The position numbers and the translations under genes were made by a program. From Candidatus Peregrinibacteria bacterium Greene0416_19 (lineage in GTDB: Bacteria; Patescibacteriota; Gracilibacteria; Peribacterales; Peribacteraceae): DNA of 34,886 bases. The stretch's first letter is position 1, and every line of letters begins with the position of its first letter. Under the pieces are notes generated by a model, which did not search any database, was not told where the DNA came from, and worked only from the letters and a program-made list of their open reading frames with translations. Positions 29,985-34,886 of this stretch are shown piece after piece. Location of the stretch: NCBI GenBank assembly GCA_007375735.1, contig VMEW01000019.1:1-34886 (forward strand). Direction: 5' to 3'.

Positions 29985-30916
29985 ATGAAACATCTCTTCG
30001 CGGGTTCCCTCCTTTGTGCGTGTTTGCTCATGTCTGCCTGCGGCCGGCGACCGGTCGTGATTCCCCTGGGTGTCCAGACCTTCACCGGCACCGTGGAGCG
30101 GGTCCCGCTCGATCTCAACCGCCGCGGCACCCATATGCTGAACATCGGAGGTGAGGATGTGTACTATCTGGAGAGCACGGCCGTGAGCTTGCGGTCGGTC
30201 GAAGGCATGGAGGTGGAACTCCAGGGCACGGTGGAGGCGAACATCCGCACAGCGGATCTGCCGGTGCTGGTGGTGACGAGCATCATCACGTCCCTGGATG
30301 AGGGATTTCGCGCCTGGCGGTACGCTCCGCTCGGCATCACGCTCGATATTCCTCGCAACTGGATACCGGGCGCGAGCGGTGAGGTGGTGCAGTTCACAGC
30401 ATCCGGATCCAAGCGTGTCGTCCTCTCCTTGTTCCTGCAACCAATCGATGGACTCCCCTTCCATGCGTCGAGTGCGCTCCTTCCTGCGAATGAACGCGTC
30501 ACGCCCGATGTCGTCGGTTCCCGGCGTGCGATCCTGGTCGAAGATACGGCCACCCGCATCGAGCGATTCCACGTCGATCGTGGGGAGGGGAAGGCGCCTG
30601 AGAAGCAGATCCTGACGCTGCAGTTCGCCCCGAGCAGATCCTGACGCTGCAGTTCGCCCCGTTGCCGGAGGGCACTTCTCTGGAGAAGCAGCGCGACCTG
30701 CACGCGCGCATCCGCCGGTCATTGAAGATGAGTACGACAACAGGTGCTGCGGCATCGTCGGCCGGTTCGGCGGCATCCGATGGAGGGACGACTAGCGAAG
30801 GGGCGACAGCTGACGGAAAACCTTGTGGCGGAGCCGCCGGCATCCTGTGTCCGCAGGGGTACTACTGCGAGGCGACGGATCCGGAGGTGGATAGCGGGAG
30901 GTGTCGGAGGTTTTGA
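29985..30916 (+). pseudogene. Lipoprotein gene interrupted by a 29-bp tandem duplication
   Basis: ATG 29985 begins a lipoprotein signal (MKHLFAGSLLCACLLMSAC, lipobox ending at Cys19). The frame reads 219 residues and stops at 30642-30644 within the second copy of a perfect 29-bp tandem repeat (30604-30632 and 30633-30661). Removing one copy joins the frame smoothly to the next open stretch (LPEGTSLEKQRDLHARIRRS...) ending at 30916, which gives an intact protein of ~300 residues. The lost tail has a Ser/Thr/Gly/Ala linker and a cysteine-rich end (CGGAAGILCPQGYYC) like small Cys-rich domains with a CGGIAGxxCPxGxxC pattern. The product as sequenced would be a truncated lipoprotein lacking that domain. 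Function unknown; surface attachment outside the membrane is expected. Confidence 0.8.
30604..30661 (+). repeat. Perfect 2 x 29-bp tandem duplication
   Basis: Units at 30604-30632 and 30633-30661 are identical (each starts AGCAGATCCTGACG). Because 29 is not a multiple of three, the duplication shifts the lipoprotein reading frame. Confidence 0.95.
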
Positions 30917-30932
30917 TCGCCTTGTATCAGGT

Positions 30933-32759
30933 TCACATCGGTATTTCGATCATCGCCTGGTGCTTTGTCTCATTGGTCTTGTCCTCGCGAGGCCCGGATG
31001 GTGACGTTGTTTGTTGAGAAAGCCGCTCGCACAGGAGGCGCTGCAGCAGGCGGGCGACGCAGATTCGGTACTTTGGTCCGCCAGTTTTTCGTGAGAGCTT
31101 TTCCTCAAGGGAAGGAATGACGGATGTGCCGATCCGCCGCAGCGCCAGAAGCGCCGGGTAAGAATCGGGCAGGAGGCGGAGCAGGTCTTGCACGAACGGC
31201 AATCCTTCGTCCCCGAGGCGTCCCACCGCAGCTGCTGCCTCCGACGTGACCAGCCAATGGTTGTGGCGCAAAGCTTCATGCAGGAGTGGATCGATGCGTG
31301 CCGCATCTTCCCGTCGCCATGCTGCGAACACCGCAACCAAGTGCGAACGTTCAAATACGTCGCCCGTCCGGAATACGCGCAGCAAATCGGGCAGGATGTT
31401 CATGTCGGCATGCGCGAATCCGCGCGCGGCACTCATGCCCAATCCGTGCCAGTGCAGAATCCGCTTCAATGCCCGGTGGACCCGCTCATCATTCGGCGCG
31501 CAGGCTCCCAATGTCTCGGCGAGGCAGCCCAGTTCGAAGAAGCTGCACTGGCTGTGCAGGTGGCCATTGTTGAAAACCTCGAGCAGATCGTCGATGTGGC
31601 GCTCGGCCCCCTCCCGTATGCCGTTGATAGCGGCTGCAAAGTAGTTCGCGAGCGGCCAGTGTGTCGGGTCCTTCTTGAGCGCCGCGATGAGCGACGGCAT
31701 CGCGGCCACGCCGTCCGGATGGAAACGGATCGCGATGACGGCTCGATTGACGTGCTGCACGTCCCTCGATGCAAGCTCCGCGATGAGGGTATTGATGTCT
31801 TTCCGCAGGTCTTCTTCGTTCAGGTCGCGCCGCATGCCGACATCCGTGGCGAAGGAATTGCCGTCGGTATTGATCGATGCGGGCGGCGGCACAAACACGG
31901 GATCGGTCATACTCAACGCTCTCTGCGCAGCCGAGCGGACCTGTTGATCCATATCGTCGAGCGACGCGCGGAAGATGGCACGCGCGCCGTCGCCTCCATC
32001 GGGTCCGATACGGGCCAACCCCCTGAGGGCCGATGCCTTCGCGGACAATGCCGAGCTCTTGATGGAAATGATTTCCAGGTTCCTGGCATTCGCCGGCGTC
32101 GTCAGCTCCATTCCCGTTTGGTAACGTTTGTCACACGCGCGAATGAGTTCAAGGAGGACAGGTGCCGCCGCCGGCCCGATCTCTCCGAGGACGTCGATGA
32201 GTTTATCCTCGACCCGCCAATCGGTTTCCTTGAGCAGATGACCGATGACGAACCTGACCTTCCGTCGCGCATCCGTGCCGAGCTGCCTCAGCAGCTGGGC
32301 GCCTCGTTCGCGAGATGCCCAATCCTCGTCGGCAAAGAGCGCGCATATCTCATCCAAGGCCGCGCTCTCCACGCCCAATTCCTCCACGCTCAGTATCAGA
32401 CTGCGCACGCAGGTCGGCCACCATTCCGGACTGCACTCGTTTGCCCGTGCAAGGGAATCCACCACGAGCCGCATGACATCCTTGCTGACGATGCCCTTGT
32501 GCGTGAGCCCCTTCAGCAGTCGTGTGCGATCGGCAGCATAGGTGTCCGCATCGACGATTTGCTCGCCTTTTTTCTGAGCCTTCGAATCCTCGAGCGGGCG
32601 GAGAAGCGCCTGCAGGAGGGGTCTGAAGTCCTCCGTACGGATCCGAGGAATGTCATACCGATCTTCGAGGGTGGGCGATGTCGCGGGAACGTCAAGATCC
32701 TCCATGCTTTTCCATCGGCTCAACCAAGGTGCTTTGTAGACTTCTTGTAATTCATGCAT
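30933..32759 (-). CDS. HEAT-repeat protein
   Basis: 608 residues from the ATG at 32759 ([13 protein letters not shown]). A start ten codons upstream exists, but TACAAT lies between the two, 10 nt before 32759. From about residue 95 on, the protein is a run of paired helices with HEAT-like patterns: [96 protein letters not shown] (examples from different repeats). HEAT solenoids are protein-protein scaffolds; bacterial members include phycobilin lyases and DNA glycosylases (AlkD), but no catalytic signature of these was seen. The gene is divergent from recA, with both promoters in the 32760-32933 interval, and convergent with the lipoprotein gene. Confidence 0.75.
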   Translation of the reverse strand: MHELQEVYKAPWLSRWKSMEDLDVPATSPTLEDRYDIPRIRTEDFRPLLQALLRPLEDSKAQKKGEQIVDADTYAADRTRLLKGLTHKGIVSKDVMRLVVDSLARANECSPEWWPTCVRSLILSVEELGVESAALDEICALFADEDWASRERGAQLLRQLGTDARRKVRFVIGHLLKETDWRVEDKLIDVLGEIGPAAAPVLLELIRACDKRYQTGMELTTPANARNLEIISIKSSALSAKASALRGLARIGPDGGDGARAIFRASLDDMDQQVRSAAQRALSMTDPVFVPPPASINTDGNSFATDVGMRRDLNEEDLRKDINTLIAELASRDVQHVNRAVIAIRFHPDGVAAMPSLIAALKKDPTHWPLANYFAAAINGIREGAERHIDDLLEVFNNGHLHSQCSFFELGCLAETLGACAPNDERVHRALKRILHWHGLGMSAARGFAHADMNILPDLLRVFRTGDVFERSHLVAVFAAWRREDAARIDPLLHEALRHNHWLVTSEAAAAVGRLGDEGLPFVQDLLRLLPDSYPALLALRRIGTSVIPSLEEKLSRKTGGPKYRICVARLLQRLLCERLSQQTTSPSGPREDKTNETKHQAMIEIPM

Positions 32760-32769
32760 AAAGTTGGCG

Positions 32770-32775
32770 ATTGTA
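32770..32775 (-). promoter_or_regulatory. -10 box of the HEAT-repeat gene
   Basis: TACAAT on the minus strand, 10 nt before ATG 32759; it decides the start codon. Confidence 0.45.
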
Positions 32776-32853
32776 CATTTTTCTTCCATGCCGCCAAGGG
32801 AAAACCACAGATTTTATCTCGCAATGAATGCTTCAATTTTCAAGTTCATTCCT

Positions 32854-32900
32854 TTGACCGCGACCGCGTGGTCCCTACTATAGGTGCACGATCGTACACC
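32854..32900 (+). promoter_or_regulatory. recA promoter with operator-like palindrome
   Basis: TTGACC (32854-32859), 16-nt spacer, TACTAT (32876-32881). Just downstream, at the expected transcription start, lies the near-palindrome GGTGCACGATCGTACACC (32883-32900; 8 of 9 pairs match, central GATC). Position and symmetry fit a repressor site such as an SOS-type operator, but it does not match the E. coli or B. subtilis LexA box. Confidence 0.5.
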
Positions 32901-32933
32901 TTCTATTTCTCACCTCCCTTCCCTTCCACTACC

Positions 32934-34013
32934 ATGGCGAAGACCTCCTCCCCCACTCCGGTCATGCAGCCTGTCCAGAAGAAAGCCGACCCCAAGCACG
33001 ACGCTTCCGTCGCCAAGCTCGATGCCATCAAGGCCGCGCTCGCGCAGATCAAGAAGCGTTACGGCGATGGCGCCATCATGCAGATGGGCGAGTCGCCGAT
33101 CACCCAGATCGAGCGTTTCTCGTCCGGCTCCCTTTCGCTCGACCTCGCGCTCGGCGGCGGGCTCCCGAGGGGCCGCGTCATCGAGATCTTCGGGCCGGAA
33201 TCGTCCGGGAAGACCACCCTGTCCCTCCATGCGATAGCCCAAATCCAGAAAGCCGGCGGCCGGGCCGCGTTCATCGATGCCGAACATGCATTGGACATCC
33301 AGTACGCCAAGAAGATCGGGGTCAATGTCGATACCCTCCTCGTCGCCCAACCGGATAACGGCGAGCAGGCGCTGGAGATTGCCGAGACGCTCGTGCGGAG
33401 CAATGCGATCGACATCATCGTCATCGACTCCGTCGCCGCGCTCACGCCGCAGGCCGAAATCGACGGCGCCATGGGCGACTCCCACATGGGACTCCAGGCG
33501 CGTCTCATGAGCCAGGCGCTCCGCAAGCTCACGGCGATCATCAGCAAGAGCAATTGCTCCATCATCTTCATCAACCAGCTCCGCATGAAGATCGGCATCA
33601 TGTTCGGCAACCCCGAGACGACCTCCGGCGGCAACGCTCTCAAGTTCTACGCCTCCCTCCGCCTGGATGTCCGCCGTATCGACAAGGTTTCCGAGAAGGC
33701 AGTCGAAGGCGACATGGCCGGACAGGAGATCATCGGCAACAAGGTCCGGGTCAAGGTGGTGAAGAATAAAGTCGCCCCGCCCTTCCGCCAGGCCGAGTTC
33801 GACATCCTGTACGCCACCGGCATCAGCAAGGAGGGCGAGATTCTCGACTTGGGGGTCAAGTACAGCGTCATCGAGAAGGCCGGCAACTACTTCCGCTACG
33901 GGGAGGAGACATTGGGCCAGGGCCGCGAATCCGCCCGCATTTTCTTCCTACAGAACCCGAAGATCGCGGATAAGATTGAGAAGGAGATCCGGGAGGTGGC
34001 GCTGGAGGGGTGA
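32934..34013 (+). CDS. recA: RecA recombinase
   Basis: 359 residues from ATG 32934. The open frame extends upstream but through the promoter and without homology. It catalyses ATP-dependent strand exchange in homologous recombination. Walker [10 protein letters not shown] (87-95), the Walker B region [14 protein letters not shown], the L1/L2 DNA-binding loops (L2 in [16 protein letters not shown]) and the C-terminal domain are complete. A ~25-residue Ser/Pro/Lys-rich N-terminal extension precedes the polymerisation helix ([19 protein letters not shown]). The strongly acidic C-terminal tail of E. coli RecA is absent (ends IREVALEG). A terminator hairpin follows. Confidence 0.97.
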   Translation: MAKTSSPTPVMQPVQKKADPKHDASVAKLDAIKAALAQIKKRYGDGAIMQMGESPITQIERFSSGSLSLDLALGGGLPRGRVIEIFGPESSGKTTLSLHAIAQIQKAGGRAAFIDAEHALDIQYAKKIGVNVDTLLVAQPDNGEQALEIAETLVRSNAIDIIVIDSVAALTPQAEIDGAMGDSHMGLQARLMSQALRKLTAIISKSNCSIIFINQLRMKIGIMFGNPETTSGGNALKFYASLRLDVRRIDKVSEKAVEGDMAGQEIIGNKVRVKVVKNKVAPPFRQAEFDILYATGISKEGEILDLGVKYSVIEKAGNYFRYGEETLGQGRESARIFFLQNPKIADKIEKEIREVALEG

Positions 34014-34031
34014 ACAGTATTGTCTTCAAGC

Positions 34032-34056
34032 AGAGACGCTTCATCCCGGCGTCTCT
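34032..34056 (+). terminator. Intrinsic terminator of recA
   Basis: AGAGACGC (34032-34039), 9-nt loop, GCGTCTCT (34049-34056), followed by TTCTCATT. The arm sequence resembles the outer part of the 29-bp palindromes at 9434 and 18185. Confidence 0.6.
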
Positions 34057-34083
34057 TTCTCATTGAGTCGCGGAGACTTGAAC

Positions 34084-34111
34084 TTGACAAACGTAAAATA
34101 AATTTTACATT
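34084..34111 (+). promoter_or_regulatory. Promoter with inverted repeat, hypothetical gene
   Basis: Consensus TTGACA (34084-34089), 16-nt spacer, TACATT (34106-34111), 6 nt to ATG 34118. A perfect 7-bp inverted repeat GTAAAAT-AA-ATTTTAC (34093-34108) fills the spacer and overlaps the -10, consistent with an operator. Confidence 0.55.
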
Positions 34112-34117
34112 ATATTT

Positions 34118-34732
34118 ATGAATGTTCATGGATTTAAACCGTTACAGCCCGAAGACTGGTGGGCCGGTCGAGTTGTCACGCCGAAGGTCCGGAAGGGTGT
34201 GATCCGGGCAGTCATCTCCGATGTCGGGACCAAGACCCGCATGCGCATTTCAGGTTATCTGGAACAGCGAGGGGCCTCATCGGTGTACCATATGACGCGT
34301 ACCAGAGGACGCCCGGATGACGTCATGGTGTCGGCGGATGATCTGAACCGTATTCTGAATGAGATCAAAACCATGCTCGGCCGCAAGAGTTACTCCGTCG
34401 TTGATCCTAGAAGCGACCAGCGTTTGATACGTGTCCTCATGGGACTCGTGGAAGGATACGTGGGAGAATCCGGTGTTCCGGTTGCTCACAAGGCAGTCTC
34501 AGTCTGTGCTCAGCTCCCCAAGGGCACCTTGTGGACCCCGGTCGATATCCTGTCGAAGCGAGTTGATAAACCTGTGTACGAAGAACCTGCAATGCTCCTG
34601 GAGGGGCATCCAGATACGCTTCCGCAAATCGCCGCTGTTGCCCGAAATCTCAGGCAAGTGCGTTTCACGGTCGAGGATCTCATGAGGGGTGTGACGGTGA
34701 CGTACGAACAGGATCAGGACGTTCACGCTTGA
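34118..34732 (+). CDS. Hypothetical soluble protein
   Basis: 204 residues starting MNVHGFKPLQPEDWWAGRVV. There is no signal peptide or membrane segment. The N-terminal ~70 residues are basic and beta-rich (GVIRAVISDVGTKTRMRISG); the rest is mixed, with a helical segment at ~70-90 and a C-terminal strand pattern (VRFTVEDLMRGVTVTYEQDQ). No family is recognised. The strong promoter with an operator-like inverted repeat suggests regulated, possibly autoregulated, expression; a DNA-binding function would fit the basic N-terminus but is not shown. Confidence 0.65.
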   Translation: MNVHGFKPLQPEDWWAGRVVTPKVRKGVIRAVISDVGTKTRMRISGYLEQRGASSVYHMTRTRGRPDDVMVSADDLNRILNEIKTMLGRKSYSVVDPRSDQRLIRVLMGLVEGYVGESGVPVAHKAVSVCAQLPKGTLWTPVDILSKRVDKPVYEEPAMLLEGHPDTLPQIAAVARNLRQVRFTVEDLMRGVTVTYEQDQDVHA

Positions 34733-34777
34733 GATCAAAGAGGTCATGTGCTTGTTTCTATGGCATACTTTGTTCTC

Positions 34778-34886
34778 ATGGACCCCCAGGAACTCTTCTC
34801 CGGCCACGGCTGGCGCGTGACGCTGGAGGAGGCCCCGCTCCCCGATGGCCGCGTGAAGACGTCGGCACATGTCCACCGTGCCGATA
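34778..34886 (+). CDS. N-terminal start of a probable NUDIX hydrolase (partial)
   Basis: 36 codons to the window edge: MDPQELFSGHGWRV, then EEAPLPDGRVKTSAHVHRAD. The W-x-V...V/A-x-L-P-D-G-R-V pattern is typical of the first strands of ADP-ribose pyrophosphatase-like NUDIX proteins. The Nudix box itself is outside the window, so this stays tentative. CATACT lies 8 nt before the ATG, in line with the leaderless pattern of this window. Confidence 0.5.
   Translation, partial: MDPQELFSGHGWRVTLEEAPLPDGRVKTSAHVHRAD

Noticed and set aside
30662..30916. Separate 84-residue Cys-containing protein
   Set aside because: Its frame is the direct continuation of the lipoprotein once one 29-bp repeat unit is removed, so it is the tail of that gene.
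32754..32933. Extended N-terminus of RecA
   Set aside because: The frame is open, but the segment covers the promoter and palindrome and shows no RecA-like sequence; ATG 32934 gives a normal RecA.
1..34886. UGA recoding to glycine as in Gracilibacteria/Absconditabacteria
   Set aside because: Conserved genes end at TGA in the expected place (for example recA, rpsT and the PBP gene), and no conserved gene needs read-through of TGA.

Overview
The window looks like a piece of chromosome from an uncultivated Patescibacteria (CPR) member, most likely Peregrinibacteria/Peribacteria-like. This is inferred from gene content, not from a marker phylogeny. Core genes (pgk, tyrS, glmS, recA, rpsT, ruvX, a RluA-type pseudouridine synthase, a class B PBP) are mixed with many long lineage-specific membrane or helical proteins, a stand-alone sigma region 4/HARE-HTH protein, and a shortened type IV pilus/type II secretion ATPase. 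The code is standard, with TGA used as stop. The DNA is GC-rich except for the first ~1.95 kb, which is visibly AT-richer and starts with the end of a transposase.

Layout. 1-1.95 kb: transposase 3' end, then a secreted TIG/Ig-like protein followed by a frameshifted metallopeptidase remnant (HEIGH). 1.95-6.6 kb: a small membrane protein, a TsaE-HD fusion, a membrane-anchored M23 peptidase, a NIF3/YqfO-like small protein and a MraY/WecA-type glycosyl-phosphate transferase. 6.6-11 kb: pgk, a baseplate-J-like membrane protein, a DUF218 (YdcF/SanA) protein and a Xer recombinase. 11-16.4 kb: an 812-residue protein built of degenerate XRE-like HTH units, tyrS, a RluD-like synthase and a small helical protein. 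16.4-22 kb: a FecR/Ig-like surface protein and a GspE/PilB-like ATPase on the minus strand, then a large PBP. 22-24 kb: glmS carrying an in-frame palindromic insertion. 24-28 kb: three unrecognised co-directional genes, the last encoding 938 residues. 28-31 kb: rpsT-ruvX, the sigma4-HARE regulator, and a lipoprotein gene broken by a 29-bp tandem duplication. 31-34.9 kb: a HEAT-repeat protein, recA with an operator-like palindrome, a hypothetical gene, and the start of a probable NUDIX hydrolase.

Themes. (1) Cell envelope: M23 peptidase, PBP, glmS, polyprenyl-phosphate glycosyltransferase, DUF218 protein, FecR/Ig protein and lipoprotein point to a maintained peptidoglycan and surface programme. 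(2) Promoters: at least ten genes have a TANANT-type -10 box only 6-10 nt before the start codon, so transcripts would be leaderless or nearly so. This pattern also corrects several start codons. (3) Small palindromic repeats: a 29-bp palindrome family with compensatory changes, a 103-bp element with 10-bp terminal inverted repeats inside glmS, and several hairpins at gene ends.

The strongest leads for undescribed biology are the HTH-repeat protein, the palindromic element translated inside GlmS, the 24.1-27.9 kb gene trio, the sigma4-HARE regulator, the reversible-looking 29-bp duplication in the lipoprotein gene, and the leaderless promoter architecture.
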